Shown: piece after piece, positions 41,701-50,727 of the stretch
How positions within the stretch are numbered: position 1 is the first letter of the stretch
How the letters are laid out: the number at the start of each line of letters is the position of its first letter
Origin: Prevotella sp.
Lineage (GTDB): Bacteria > Bacteroidota > Bacteroidia > Bacteroidales > Bacteroidaceae
DNA: 64,000 nt
Assembly: GCA_017548275.1 (NCBI GenBank)
Contig: JAFZAH010000001.1
Span: 1 to 64,000, forward strand
Direction of reading: 5' to 3'
The notes under the pieces: model-generated
The model's database searches: none
What the model was told of the DNA's origin: nothing
The model's input: the letters and a program-made list of their open reading frames with translations, nothing else
Translations under genes and position numbers: made by a program

Positions 41701-42770
41701 ATCGTGCCTTCATAACTGTATTCCTTCCATTCGGTGGTGACATTTATACTGCCACCGAGCATTTCCCAGTGGATATAACTGCCGGGCGTCCGTTGCGACT
41801 GTGGTGTAATCTTGTCGGCCCTATCAGCACGCACCTTCATGCGAAAACGATATTTGTTGCCTTCACACCAGTTATGTTTAGGGGTATATACGAATAACTG
41901 GGTGTCCCACACATTTTCAGGATTGTTTTTAGACTGTATTCTGATGCCGCGCGAGCCTTGATAGCCCACGCCTGCGATAATATGGGTGACATTTGTGCCA
42001 TCTCCGTTCTTGCATACCAAACAACTTGTATCATCGCCCTCGCAATCACCATTGACCACCCAATTGATCCACGGTGAGGCATTTCCACCCCCCGTATTGT
42101 CTTCAACAACCGACGTTGGCATGCTGCCGTCGGTGGAATACATCAATATAGCACCTTCAGGGATATCAACATGAAATGCAAGCGAACCACTAATCAGTTG
42201 ACTGCCCGCGCTCACCACAGGGGCGTCGAGCCTCGTGCCGGCAAAGACCGCTGTGGCATTTGTGGCACCAGGCGTAGCGTCGGCTGTCCAGTTCCACTCC
42301 TCCTTACCGTCAGATGTACGGGCCCATGCTGTACGACTCATCGCCGGGGGATAAGTCACGCTGGTGATGAGTTGCCCGTTCTGGTTGCTCAGGCAGATGG
42401 TGCCGCCATCGCAGTCAAGTTTGAAAGGTGCCTGATTGCTCTTGATATCATCCGACCCCAACCACACAACCAGAAACCCCTTGGCGGGAACAGTACCCAC
42501 GTCAGAGGGCATCTTCCACCGGGTCAGGTTGCTAGCGTCATCGCTCAGATACATGCCTGCCAAACTGACATCCTTTGTGTCGGGGTTGTACAGTTCTATC
42601 CAACTGTCGAAATTTGTAGCAGGACTCATCACTACGCCTGCGTTCGAAGCCATCACTTCGTTGATGATGAGGGATGTTGCCGTATTGTCATCATTATCAC
42701 GAGCGCCATAGGCTGTTGACAAAGCCAATGGGGATACAAAGGCAAATAGGAATGATAATGTAATCTTCAT
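38763..42770 (-). CDS. Large secreted CotH/lamin-tail protein with sorting tail
   Basis: A 1335-residue protein with signal peptide (MKITLSFLFAFVSPLALSTAYG). A lamin-tail domain is at about 30-160 (LIINEVMASN...DSWIELYNP), followed by a chitobiase/sugar-binding-like region and a CotH kinase-like domain at about 480-830 (PVNFSYI, GRFRGILNLREPSNDKF, RFVLYDLDYALNAWDH). A second lamin-tail domain is at about 1095-1240 (VRINEVSAANDIYVNEYF). The last 70 residues are a T9SS type A-like tail (YNITGQLL...GCYIARLSDGNG). Likely surface-located; CotH kinases phosphorylate protein in spore formers, but activity here is unproven. Confidence 0.88.
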   Translation of the reverse strand: MKITLSFLFAFVSPLALSTAYGARDNDDNTATSLIINEVMASNAGVVMSPATNFDSWIELYNPDTKDVSLAGMYLSDDASNLTRWKMPSDVGTVPAKGFLVVWLGSDDIKSNQAPFKLDCDGGTICLSNQNGQLITSVTYPPAMSRTAWARTSDGKEEWNWTADATPGATNATAVFAGTRLDAPVVSAGSQLISGSLAFHVDIPEGAILMYSTDGSMPTSVVEDNTGGGNASPWINWVVNGDCEGDDTSCLVCKNGDGTNVTHIIAGVGYQGSRGIRIQSKNNPENVWDTQLFVYTPKHNWCEGNKYRFRMKVRADRADKITPQSQRTPGSYIHWEMLGGSINVTTEWKEYSYEGTITAEQSGNGVMQTIAFHLNESAQANVFYFDDIVWESYKGEGSSTEGPKQSQDGLFTVSQTANYVFRLFKDGYLPSVPVTRSFIKTDNNYTIPVISVVGDERYFTDPMWGIDVKGENGIAGNGSDDPVNWNQPWDRPVNFSYISPTEGMLFNQDVNISVSGGWTRMADPRSMKLKSNKVFDGLNRFNYVFFPQKPYIRSKTLLVRNGGNDVYSGSRFMDPALTTIVQRSGIDIDVQSFVQVAEYINGRFRGILNLREPSNDKFVYANFGYDDEEIDMFENSTFTNGTNEAFQRLLQLSERINDAGVYDEVKTLLDIDEFTNYMAAELYIGNDDWPNNNVKGYRYQTDGRYRFVLYDLDYALNAWDHRLSTLNDFSSVKIVRLFKNLLKHDAYRKKFIDTFCIMGGSVFEKNRATAIVNELADAMRPMSQYDNMLPDNSANKIKEALLTRMDDMTSQLQQYEPMKLSGVQKQSVQFAADVDNANIYINGIKVPYASFDGKLFSPVRLEAKAPAGYTFAGWRKSSGSFIQVFGMNSTWKYYDSGEAAANWQSASFNDTSWKSGAAPLGYKMNGVNTTVSYGPDAQNKYPTTYFRKTFTLDSAPASTDHFQLNYQVDDGCVVWVNGQEAGRVNMPQGTVNYNTFSSTYAADVPLSGTLDLNPMLFKKGANVIAVEVHNTSYTSGDLFWAGELQTTVGGSADDVVLTDAVIDVTDNAVNLTAMFTPLSDAERAARGLNPVRINEVSAANDIYVNEYFKRNDWVELYNTTGEPVDVEGMYLSDNLGKPKKYMITKSDTQTNTVIPAHGYLIIWCDKLETQSQLHASFKLDADGGDVLLTAADESWNDRITYMKMKSDETVGRYPDGGNQVYAMNLPTIEKSNIMSSYAAYLSGGDPSGISEIAIDKTRNISMSYDNNRLVIRSKHALTAASLGIYNITGQLLSRQTISLNNGYGEQTLDALSSGCYIARLSDGNGNTAICKFIKK

Positions 42771-42818
42771 TGTTGCTTTTCGATTAAGTATCTATCAACT
42801 TTTATCTATCTTCCTTTT

Positions 42819-43934
42819 TTATTCCACTTTTCCAGCCAGATGCCTACGTACGGTGACAGGAGTAGTGGGAGCAGTAATGTCGGCGGTACGAATTTCACGT
42901 TGCCGGCCCTCAATGTCAAACTGGAGGGTTGCTCCATCAGCACGCACATCCATCGTCACTGGAGCGCCCATCACCAATGGCAGGTTCACGTCACCATGGC
43001 CGGCAGGAAAACCGCAGAGCACAGGGATATGATACTCTTTCAACATCTCATGAAGCATAGCCTCGACACTCTCGTACGTGAACTCGGAGCCGCAGTCAGT
43101 AAATTCGCCGAGCACAATGCCCTTACAGCGGTCAAGAACGCCATTCATCTGCAGGATACGCATCTGGCGGTCAATGTTGTGCATTGATTCCTCAACCTCT
43201 TCCACGAAGAGTATCAAATCTTTACCCTTGGTGGCATCGGCTTGTGATCCAAGGTTGGGCACGAAAGTGCAGATGTTACCACCCACAAGCACACCACTGG
43301 CGCGGCCTTGGATATTATACTTATGAGCCGGAACCTCGTAGCAAGGCACTTGTCCTAGCAGCAGGTCACGCATCAACGTGCTGGTCTCATCGGTACCACC
43401 CTTCGCCAAAAAAGAACTCATGGTTCCGTGAACGCTCATCACTCCAGCACGAGTGAGCAGCCCGTGCAGGGTAGTGATATCGCTAAAGCCCACCAACCAT
43501 TTAGGCGATGCTTTCAGTTCAGCCAGCGACAAGTTGCCAATCAGTTGGATAGTACCATAGCCGCCACGGTTGCAGATGATGGCCTTGACAGTCGGATCAT
43601 TAAGAGCCCAGCGGACATCGCTCACGCGCTCTTCCACGGTACCGGCATACTTCCCGTCAACCATCTTACCCACGTTGGGGCCAATAACGGCTTCCAGTCC
43701 CCATGAGCGCAACAAGGTTGCCGTCTTCTCCACGTTTTCCATCGAGGTGAAGTACGAAGGGGAAATCAGTGCCACCTTGTCGCCCGCCTGCAAGTAGTCA
43801 GGTTTAACACAGTTAAGAACGACTTGTTCAGCGGGGACAGGTTCATTATCATCATCCTCGCTGCACGATGTCAGCATGAAGCCGCATGTCAGCATGGCGG
43901 TTAGCAACCATATCGTTTTGATTTTCATTGTCAT
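42819..43934 (-). CDS. LD-carboxypeptidase (peptidase S66) lipoprotein
   Basis: About 371 residues from MTMKIKTIWLL; ATGs at 43958 and 43928 are also possible. A lipoprotein signal ends in MLTSC. The S66 fold is clear: ALISPSYF, AIICNRGGYGTIQLI, the nucleophile region WLVGFSDITTLH, LFVEEVEESMHNIDRQM with the catalytic Glu, and VLCGFPAGHG with the His. It cleaves L,D-peptide bonds of muropeptides or microcin-type conjugates; a lipid-anchored location suggests periplasmic muropeptide trimming. Confidence 0.9.
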   Translation of the reverse strand: MTMKIKTIWLLTAMLTCGFMLTSCSEDDDNEPVPAEQVVLNCVKPDYLQAGDKVALISPSYFTSMENVEKTATLLRSWGLEAVIGPNVGKMVDGKYAGTVEERVSDVRWALNDPTVKAIICNRGGYGTIQLIGNLSLAELKASPKWLVGFSDITTLHGLLTRAGVMSVHGTMSSFLAKGGTDETSTLMRDLLLGQVPCYEVPAHKYNIQGRASGVLVGGNICTFVPNLGSQADATKGKDLILFVEEVEESMHNIDRQMRILQMNGVLDRCKGIVLGEFTDCGSEFTYESVEAMLHEMLKEYHIPVLCGFPAGHGDVNLPLVMGAPVTMDVRADGATLQFDIEGRQREIRTADITAPTTPVTVRRHLAGKVE

Positions 43935-43977
43935 TATGATAGTCTGTTGGTATTTCAATATCAGTGGTTATTGTTTG

Positions 43978-43985
43978 CAAAAGTA
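43978..43985 (-). promoter_or_regulatory. -7 promoter box for the LD-carboxypeptidase gene
   Basis: Minus-strand TACTTTTG, about 44 nt before the ATG at 43934; no clear -33 box. Confidence 0.4.
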
Positions 43986-44132
43986 ACACAAAAAGATGAG
44001 AAAAAGAAGAAAGAAGGGAAAAAACGACCGAACTGAATGTATATTGCAAAAATCGCCAAAGAATATCACTTTATCACGTCATTCTCATTAATTGTGGCAT
44101 CCCATGCAGTCCTACAAATTGCTTCATGGGAG

Positions 44133-44165
44133 TAAAAAGAAAAACCCGCTGAAAATCAGCGGGTT
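44133..44165 (-). terminator. Terminator after tRNA-Ser
   Basis: Minus-strand stem AACCCGCTGA / TCAGCGGGTT (44143-44165) followed by TTTCTTTTT, 14 nt past the tRNA 3' end. Confidence 0.88.
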
Positions 44166-44179
44166 ACATGGACAGTTTG

Positions 44180-44264
44180 CGGAGAGAGAGGGATTCGAAC
44201 CCCCGGTACCTCTCGGTACGACGGTTTTCAAGACCGTTGTAATCGACCACTCTACCATCTCTCC
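44180..44264 (-). tRNA. tRNA-Ser (anticodon TGA)
   Basis: An 85-nt gene on the minus strand. Acceptor arms GGAGAGA and TCTCTCC pair and the discriminator is G. The anticodon loop reads CTTGAAA, giving anticodon TGA. The long variable arm (TACCGAGAGGTACC) is typical of serine tRNAs, and the T loop GGTTCGAATCC is intact. CCA is not encoded. Confidence 0.96.
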
Positions 44265-44555
44265 AATGTTGCGAAAACAGCGGTTGGTCGTTTAAGCGGG
44301 TGCAAAATTAGTGATTTTTAGTGAAATGATGAAATAAAGATGAAGAAAAATGTTAGAGTTTACATTTATTAACATTATGCGCGGTTTGGAAGAACGACCA
44401 GACGACAAATCACCCAAACGACTAAACGACTAAATGAACAAGGACTTGTTCCCAAACGACTAAACAACCAATCTCCCAAACAACTACACCCACTTTTTTT
44501 AGATAAACAAAACTTAATTCTTTTTGAAAACTGGCTTTAATATTGTTTTTTTATC

Positions 44556-44563
44556 TAAATTTG
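44556..44563 (+). promoter_or_regulatory. -7 promoter box abutting the mutS2 start
   Basis: TAAATTTG ends only 4 nt before the mutS2 ATG (44568), so the transcript should start at or next to the start codon. No clear TTTG at the usual -33 distance. Confidence 0.5.
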
Positions 44564-44567
44564 CAGC

Positions 44568-47087
44568 ATGATATACCCGAATAACTTTGAGGAGAAGATA
44601 GGTTTTGACGAGATACGGCATTTGTTACGTGCACGGTGCCTCTCTACATTGGGCAAGGAGATGGTCGACAAGATGGCTTTCTCAACCCATTGCGACACTA
44701 TCAACGAATGGCTGACACAGACGAAGGAGTTCCGCCGCATTCAGGAGGATGTGGCGGAGTTTCCACTGCAATATTTCTATGACGTAAGAGCCAGCGTAGC
44801 CCGTCTGCGCTTGGAGGGCACACACATGGACGAGAGCGAGTTGTTTGACCTGCGCCGCTCTCAGGAGACAGTGTGCCGCATCGTGACCCTGCTCAACCAT
44901 TCTGACGAAGAGGGAGATGAGGGAGGTAAGCCCTACCCCTACCCTGCTCTTCAACGTTTGACGGACGGTATCACGATCGTTCCGGGGCTGATACGCCGCA
45001 TTGACCAGATATTAGACCCTTACGGCAAGATTCGCGACAGCGCATCGCCCGACTTGATGCAGATACGTAAGGAACTGTCACGCACCGAGGGCAGCATCTC
45101 GCGCATTCTGAACAGCATTCTGCGGTCAGCACAAAGCGAGGGACTTGTAGAGAAGGACGTGACCCCTACCCTTCGCGACGGCCGACTGGTTATCCCCGTA
45201 GCCCCTGCGATGAAACGCAAATTGAAAGGCATCGTCCACGATGAGAGCGCCTCGGGTAAGACCGTATTTATCGAGCCGACAGAGGTGGTGGAAGCCAACA
45301 ACCGCATCCGTGAGTTGGAGATGGATGAGCGCCGCGAGATTATCCGCATTCTGACAGAGTTTGCGAAAGAGATACGTCCTCACGTGCCGGCATTGCTCGA
45401 CACCTACCGTTTCCTCGCGAAGATAGACCTGATACGGGCGAAAGCGGAGTTGGCGAGACTGTTTCAGGCGATAGAACCGATTGTTGAGAACCGTCCGCAC
45501 ATCGACTGGATACGCGCCATACATCCGCTGTTGCAACTTTCATTGCAGAAGCAGGACAAGAAGGTGGTGCCGCTCGACATCATGCTCACCCGCGAGAAAC
45601 ATATCCTCATCATCTCGGGGCCGAACGCGGGCGGCAAGTCGGTATGTCTGAAGACAGCCGGGCTGCTGCAATATATGTTGCAATGCGGGTTGAGCGTGCC
45701 AATCGGAGAACGCTCAAAGACAGGCATCTTCGACCATATCATGATAGACATCGGCGACGAACAGAGCATTGAGAACGACCTGAGCACCTATTCGAGCCAT
45801 CTGTTGAACATGAAAAACATGATGCGGCAAGCCGATGACCACACCCTGCTGCTGATAGACGAGTTCGGCACAGGCACAGAACCACAAATCGGCGGAGCCA
45901 TCGCCGAGTCGGTGCTGCGGCAGTTCTGCAAGAAAAAAGCGTGGGGCATCATCACCACCCACTACCAGAACCTGAAACACTTTGCCGAAGACCATGAGGG
46001 CGTGGCCAACGGCGCGATGCTCTACGACCGTCATGAGATGCGCGCCCTGTTTCAGTTGCAGATAGGTCAGCCAGGCAGTTCGTTTGCCATCGAGATAGCG
46101 CGTAAGACGGGGTTGCCCGAAGAGGTCATCAAAGACGCTACCGACATCGTGGGCAGCGACTACATACAGAGCGACAAATATCTGCAAGACATCGTGCGCG
46201 ACAAGCGTTATTGGGAGAATAAACGGCAGAACATCCACCAGCGCGAGAAGGAGATGGAGAAAACCATCGAGCGGTACGAGCAGACCATCCGCGAATTGGA
46301 GCAGAGTCGCAAAGAGGTGTTGCAACGGGCGAAAGCACAGGCCGAGGAACTGTTGGCCGAGAGCAACCGCCGCATTGAGAACACCATCCGCGAAATTCGT
46401 GAAAGTCAAGCGGAGAAAGAGGAGACGCGCCGCATACGAGAAGAACTGAACACGTTCAAACAGGAGGTGAGCGAGATAGACACACACGCCACCGATGAGA
46501 TGATTGAGCGGAAGATGCAACAGATACAAAGGAGGCAGGAGAAGAGGAAAAAGAAGGGACAAGGGACAAGGAGCAAGGAGCAAGAGATAAGCGAAAAGAA
46601 ACAAGAGACAAAAGGCAAGATACAAGAGATTCTGACAGGTGACACAGTTCGCATCAAGGGTCTGAAAACCATGGGCACCGTGGAGAGCACTGACGGAAAG
46701 ATGGCGACCGTGATATTTGGCGAGATGCGTACCAAGATGCGTATAGAACGGTTGGAACACGCCGAGAAACCGAAACAGGAGGAAGTGAAGACCTTCGTGC
46801 AGGTAAGCCGAGAGACACGCGAGACGATGGACAACCGCCGGTTGAACTTCCATCAGGAGTTGGATGTGCGCGGCATGCGCGGTGACGAGGCACTCAACGC
46901 GGTAATGTATTACATTGACGATGCCATCCTCGTGGGTATGTCGCAAGTGCGCATCCTTCACGGCACGGGCAACGGCATCCTGCGCCAACTCATCCGCCAA
47001 TACCTCGCCACAGTGCCCAACGTAAAACATTTCCACGACGAGCACGTGCAGTTCGGCGGCGCAGGTATAACAGTGGTGGAATTGTAA
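44568..47087 (+). CDS. mutS2: Endonuclease MutS2
   Basis: An 839-residue MutS2. The MutS core and coiled-coil lever are followed by the ABC ATPase with Walker A SGPNAGGKS at about residue 349 and Walker B-type LLIDEFGTGTEP. A long coiled coil follows (about 515-690), then a C-terminal Smr nuclease domain from about 763 (ELDVRGMRGDEAL, VRILHGTGNGILRQLI). Residues about 661-675 (QGTRSKEQEIS) come from an in-frame heptamer repeat shared with topB. MutS2 acts on branched DNA or collided ribosomes in other bacteria. Possibly leaderless transcript. The cobalamin genes follow 24 nt later. Confidence 0.96.
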   Translation: MIYPNNFEEKIGFDEIRHLLRARCLSTLGKEMVDKMAFSTHCDTINEWLTQTKEFRRIQEDVAEFPLQYFYDVRASVARLRLEGTHMDESELFDLRRSQETVCRIVTLLNHSDEEGDEGGKPYPYPALQRLTDGITIVPGLIRRIDQILDPYGKIRDSASPDLMQIRKELSRTEGSISRILNSILRSAQSEGLVEKDVTPTLRDGRLVIPVAPAMKRKLKGIVHDESASGKTVFIEPTEVVEANNRIRELEMDERREIIRILTEFAKEIRPHVPALLDTYRFLAKIDLIRAKAELARLFQAIEPIVENRPHIDWIRAIHPLLQLSLQKQDKKVVPLDIMLTREKHILIISGPNAGGKSVCLKTAGLLQYMLQCGLSVPIGERSKTGIFDHIMIDIGDEQSIENDLSTYSSHLLNMKNMMRQADDHTLLLIDEFGTGTEPQIGGAIAESVLRQFCKKKAWGIITTHYQNLKHFAEDHEGVANGAMLYDRHEMRALFQLQIGQPGSSFAIEIARKTGLPEEVIKDATDIVGSDYIQSDKYLQDIVRDKRYWENKRQNIHQREKEMEKTIERYEQTIRELEQSRKEVLQRAKAQAEELLAESNRRIENTIREIRESQAEKEETRRIREELNTFKQEVSEIDTHATDEMIERKMQQIQRRQEKRKKKGQGTRSKEQEISEKKQETKGKIQEILTGDTVRIKGLKTMGTVESTDGKMATVIFGEMRTKMRIERLEHAEKPKQEEVKTFVQVSRETRETMDNRRLNFHQELDVRGMRGDEALNAVMYYIDDAILVGMSQVRILHGTGNGILRQLIRQYLATVPNVKHFHDEHVQFGGAGITVVEL
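46554..46588 (+). repeat. In-frame heptamer repeat in mutS2 (AAGGAGC family)
   Basis: Five 7-bp units: AAGGGAC twice, AAGGAGC twice, AAGAGAT. It is a rotation of the GCAAGGA repeat in topB and shares about 20 identical bases with it. Confidence 0.85.
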
Positions 47088-47111
47088 AACGCAAAAGGAT
47101 CAGCACACAAT

Positions 47112-48671
47112 ATGACCAAACGATTACATTCCGTGATGTTTGCCGGTACAGGCAGTGATGTGGGCAAGAGCATGATTGCCGCAGCCTTCTGCCGTATCCT
47201 TTTACAAGACGGTTATCATCCCGCACCCTTCAAGGCACAAAATATGGCGCTCAACTCATACGCCACGCCCGAAGGACTGGAGATAGGCCGCGCACAAGCC
47301 GTACAAGCCGAGGCGGCAGGCATTCCCTGTCATACCGACATGAATCCGCTGCTGCTTAAACCACAATCGGACCACACGTCACAGGTGGTGCTTCACGGGA
47401 AACCCATCGGCAACCGCGACGCTTATGATTTCTGGAGGGTAAGGAGTCCAGATGAGAAGGTGAGCGGGAGTAAAAACAATCCCACAACGGAAGAGATTTC
47501 TCGCACCTCTTATATATCGCTCCAGACCTCGCATATTGATTTCCAAAAAGAGGTGTGCGATGCCTATGACCGCCTCGCCACCCGATATAATCCCATCGTG
47601 ATGGAAGGCGCGGGCAGCATCAGCGAAATCAACCTGCGCGACCACGATTTGGTAAACATGCCCATGGCACGGCACGCCAAGGCACGCGTGATTCTCGTGG
47701 GCGACATCGACCGCGGCGGAGTCTTCGCTTCAGTATATGGCAGCATCGCCCTGCAAACACCTGAAGACCGACGGCTCATCCGGGGGATCATCATCAATAA
47801 GTTCCGTGGGGACATGCGCCTCTTTGACGAAGGACGACGGATGTTGGAAAATATATGCGGAGTTCCCGTGCTCGGCGTTATCCCTTATTTCCACCATATA
47901 CATATTGAGGAAGAAGACAGCGTTTCATTGGCACAGAAATCCATGCAACTGTCGCGGGGAAAGGTCAACGTGGCGGTCATCATGCTCAAGCACCTCTCCA
48001 ACTTCACGGATTTCAACGCATTGGAGCGTGACCCGCGCGTACATCTTTTCTACACCAACAACACCGACGACATCCGTCAGGCCGACATCATTATCTTGCC
48101 CGGCAGCAAATCGACGCTCGACGACCTCTATGAGTTGCGACGAAACGGTGTGGCACAAGCCATTCTCCGAGCCCGTCGCGAAGGCGCAACGGTCATGGGC
48201 ATCTGCGGCGGTTATCAGATGATGGGACGCGAGGTGTGCGACCCCGACCATGTTGAGGGCGACATCGACCGTCTGCCGGGACTCGGATTGCTGCCCGTCA
48301 CGACCACCATGTCGGGCGAAAAAGTGACACGGCAGGTGACATTCAACGGTTCAATGCACGGTTACGAGATACATATGGGCGAGACACATCCCGTGGAGGG
48401 GGAGAAGTCCTCGCCATTGGTGACGCTCGATGACGGCAGGAATGACGGATACATCGTTGACGAGAGTTGTATGGGCACGTACATCCACGGCATTCTCGAC
48501 AATCCCGCGTTTGTTGACCGCCTGTTGCAGCCTTTTGCCGCTAAACTGGCCGAGGCAGACAAGCCCTTCGATTATACGGCGTTTAAGGAGGAACAATATG
48601 ATCTGTTGGCCGACCATGTGCGCAAATCTGTTGACATGGAGCGTTTTTATCAGATTCTGACAGATGATTAA
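47112..48671 (+). CDS. cobQ: Cobyric acid synthase
   Basis: A 519-residue glutamine-dependent amidotransferase (CobQ/CbiP) that amidates the corrin ring side chains of adenosylcobyrinic acid diamide. The N-terminal P-loop-like FAGTGSDVGKS and synthetase domain precede a class I glutaminase-like domain with its Cys in VMGICGGYQMMG and His in YIHGILDN. Its last 8 nt overlap the next gene, cbiB. It lies 24 nt after mutS2, probably in one transcript. Confidence 0.96.
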   Translation: MTKRLHSVMFAGTGSDVGKSMIAAAFCRILLQDGYHPAPFKAQNMALNSYATPEGLEIGRAQAVQAEAAGIPCHTDMNPLLLKPQSDHTSQVVLHGKPIGNRDAYDFWRVRSPDEKVSGSKNNPTTEEISRTSYISLQTSHIDFQKEVCDAYDRLATRYNPIVMEGAGSISEINLRDHDLVNMPMARHAKARVILVGDIDRGGVFASVYGSIALQTPEDRRLIRGIIINKFRGDMRLFDEGRRMLENICGVPVLGVIPYFHHIHIEEEDSVSLAQKSMQLSRGKVNVAVIMLKHLSNFTDFNALERDPRVHLFYTNNTDDIRQADIIILPGSKSTLDDLYELRRNGVAQAILRARREGATVMGICGGYQMMGREVCDPDHVEGDIDRLPGLGLLPVTTTMSGEKVTRQVTFNGSMHGYEIHMGETHPVEGEKSSPLVTLDDGRNDGYIVDESCMGTYIHGILDNPAFVDRLLQPFAAKLAEADKPFDYTAFKEEQYDLLADHVRKSVDMERFYQILTDD

Positions 48672-49605
48672 CATCATAGCATTGGCAATAGGTTGGGTTG
48701 GCGACCTCATCTTCGGTGACCCGTCCCGTCTTCCGCATCCCGTGGTGGGTTTCGGAAAGATGATTGCCTTTGGCGAACACCGGCTCAACCGTGGTTCACA
48801 TCGCGGTCTCAAGGGGGGCGTGATGGCTGTCGCGCTCATTTTGTTCGTGTTCTTCATTGTATGGGGCATACGTCGGCTGATGTTAGCCAATCTATCGCCC
48901 TGGTGGCTTTTGCCGCTTGATGCAGTACTGATATTTTATTGTTTGGCTGGGACGACCCTCATCCGCGAGGTGCGTGATGTGTTCCGTGCCGCAGACCGCT
49001 CTTTGGATGAGGGACGCACGCAGGTGGCCCGCATCGTGGGACGCGACACATCGCAACTCTCAGCGCAGGAAGTACGGACGGCGGCATTAGAGACATTAGC
49101 GGAAAACCTCAGCGACGGAGTCATCGCACCGCTTTTTTGGTTTGCACTGCTCGGCACCCCGGGTATGATGGCATACAAGATGATCAACACGCTCGACTCG
49201 ATGATTGGCTACCGCACGGAGCGATACCGGCAGTTCGGTTGTGTGGCAGCACGGATTGATGACGCCGCCAACTACTTTCCAGCCCGTCTCACTGCCCTGC
49301 TCATGGTCATTGTGTCAGGCAGATGGTCGCTTTTGTCGTTCGTATGGAAATATGGGCGGTGCCATGCCAGTCCCAACAGCGGTTATCCCGAGGCAGCACT
49401 CGCCGGCATCCTTGACTGTCGGTTTGGCGGCACACATACCTATTTCGGCGAGGTGATAGAAAAACCATATATCGGTTGTCACGACCGCCCGCTCACTACC
49501 GCAGACATGCAGCGGGCCGTTCGCTTCAACCGCCTCTCCGAGGTGGTCATGGTGCTCATCACTGCAGGCGTGTCATACTGTTTGTATTCATTATTATTCC
49601 CATAA
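48664..49605 (+). CDS. cbiB: Adenosylcobinamide-phosphate synthase
   Basis: A 313-residue inner-membrane protein (CbiB/CobD family) joining cobyric acid to aminopropanol phosphate. Conserved segments include WVGDLIFGDPSRLPHPVVGFGKMI, LAENLSDGVIAPLFWFALLG, MINTLDSMIGYRTERY and the C-terminal hydrophobic helix. Start overlaps cobQ by 8 nt. The aminopropanol precursor would come from the decarboxylase encoded next. Confidence 0.94.
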   Translation: MINIIALAIGWVGDLIFGDPSRLPHPVVGFGKMIAFGEHRLNRGSHRGLKGGVMAVALILFVFFIVWGIRRLMLANLSPWWLLPLDAVLIFYCLAGTTLIREVRDVFRAADRSLDEGRTQVARIVGRDTSQLSAQEVRTAALETLAENLSDGVIAPLFWFALLGTPGMMAYKMINTLDSMIGYRTERYRQFGCVAARIDDAANYFPARLTALLMVIVSGRWSLLSFVWKYGRCHASPNSGYPEAALAGILDCRFGGTHTYFGEVIEKPYIGCHDRPLTTADMQRAVRFNRLSEVVMVLITAGVSYCLYSLLFP

Positions 49606-49628
49606 ATTCCCAATAATAACCCTTTTTC

Positions 49629-50651
49629 ATGATAACAGGGCATGGTGATGATGCGTATCTTTATGAGGATATTCGGATGGATTTCAGTTCGAATATCTAT
49701 AGCCATGCTGACTTGTCGGAACTGAAAGCCTATCTTTGCGGGCGGTTGGATGTGATTGGGCATTACCCCGAACCAGAAGCCGCAACCCTTGAGCGGGCCA
49801 TCGCTGAACAGAGGAACGTGGCAACAGAGTGCGTCGTCGTGACCAACGGAGCGACCGATGCCATTTATCTTGTGGCACAGGCCATCGGAAATTACCTACC
49901 CGATTCTCGTCGATGTGAGGAAAAACTTTGTTTCAAGATAAAACATCCCACTTTCAGCGAGTATGGAGATGCTTGCAGGGTGTTCGGAATGAAAGAGACA
50001 GAGGAGTCAGGATTGCACACCTCAATATGGCTGTGCAATCCGAATAATCCTACGGGTGAAGTGACAGAGACGGCAGAAGTGCTTCGTATGGCACACGAAG
50101 ACGCATTGGTAGTCGTTGACCAATCCTACGAGGATTACACCATTGAGCGGATGATATCACCCTCAGAGGCCATCGCCGCCGGGAATATCATCCAAATCTT
50201 TTCGCTGACTAAGACATTTGCCGTGCCGGGATTACGCATCGGTTATGTGATAGCCTCCCCCAAATGGGCGAAAAGGATACGCCGCAGTCTGCGTCCGTGG
50301 TCGGTCAATGCTTTGGCTGTCGAGGCGGGTCTTTGGCTTATTCGTCATCAGAAAAAGGCCGTCACAGACATGGATGCTTATCTGGCCGAGGCGCAACGTT
50401 TGCGCACGAATCTGTTGGCTATTGAAGGTATGGAAGTGCTGCCCACCAAGACACATTTCATGCTGTGCCGAATGTCAGGCATGCCCGCCCGGGAATTGAA
50501 AGAGCGGTTGGTATGCAAACATCACATTCTCATCCGCGACGCTTCGAATTTTGAAGGGTTGGATGAGTATTGTTTCCGTATCGCAGCACAGACACCTGAA
50601 GAGGATGACTGCTTAGTGGATGCTTTAAGGTCTTGTATTCATAAGGTTTAA
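49629..50651 (+). CDS. cobD: Threonine-phosphate decarboxylase-like aminotransferase
   Basis: A 340-residue PLP enzyme of the class I/II aminotransferase fold, similar to Salmonella CobD (called cobC in some genomes). It makes aminopropanol phosphate from threonine phosphate for the cobalamin lower-ligand arm. Visible are FSSNIYSH, VTNGATDAIYLVAQ, WLCNPNNPTGEV, VVDQSYEDYT, and the PLP lysine in SLTKTFAVPGLRIGY. Context with cobQ and cbiB makes the function likely. Start 23 nt after cbiB. Other cobalamin genes are not in the window. Confidence 0.88.
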   Translation: MITGHGDDAYLYEDIRMDFSSNIYSHADLSELKAYLCGRLDVIGHYPEPEAATLERAIAEQRNVATECVVVTNGATDAIYLVAQAIGNYLPDSRRCEEKLCFKIKHPTFSEYGDACRVFGMKETEESGLHTSIWLCNPNNPTGEVTETAEVLRMAHEDALVVVDQSYEDYTIERMISPSEAIAAGNIIQIFSLTKTFAVPGLRIGYVIASPKWAKRIRRSLRPWSVNALAVEAGLWLIRHQKKAVTDMDAYLAEAQRLRTNLLAIEGMEVLPTKTHFMLCRMSGMPARELKERLVCKHHILIRDASNFEGLDEYCFRIAAQTPEEDDCLVDALRSCIHKV

Positions 50652-50652
50652 C

Positions 50653-50710
50653 GTTATAAGGTGAGGGTTGTCTTACCATCGTAATAAGCACTCGTTCTTC
50701 ACCTTATAAC
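50653..50710. terminator. Long inverted repeat between converging genes
   Basis: Perfect 12-bp arms GTTATAAGGTGA (50653-50664) and TCACCTTATAAC (50699-50710) with a 34-nt loop. It lies exactly between the cobD-like stop and the phosphatase stop, so a bidirectional terminator is likely even without a T-run. Confidence 0.55.
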
Positions 50711-50727
50711 CTTAAAGCATTATCATC

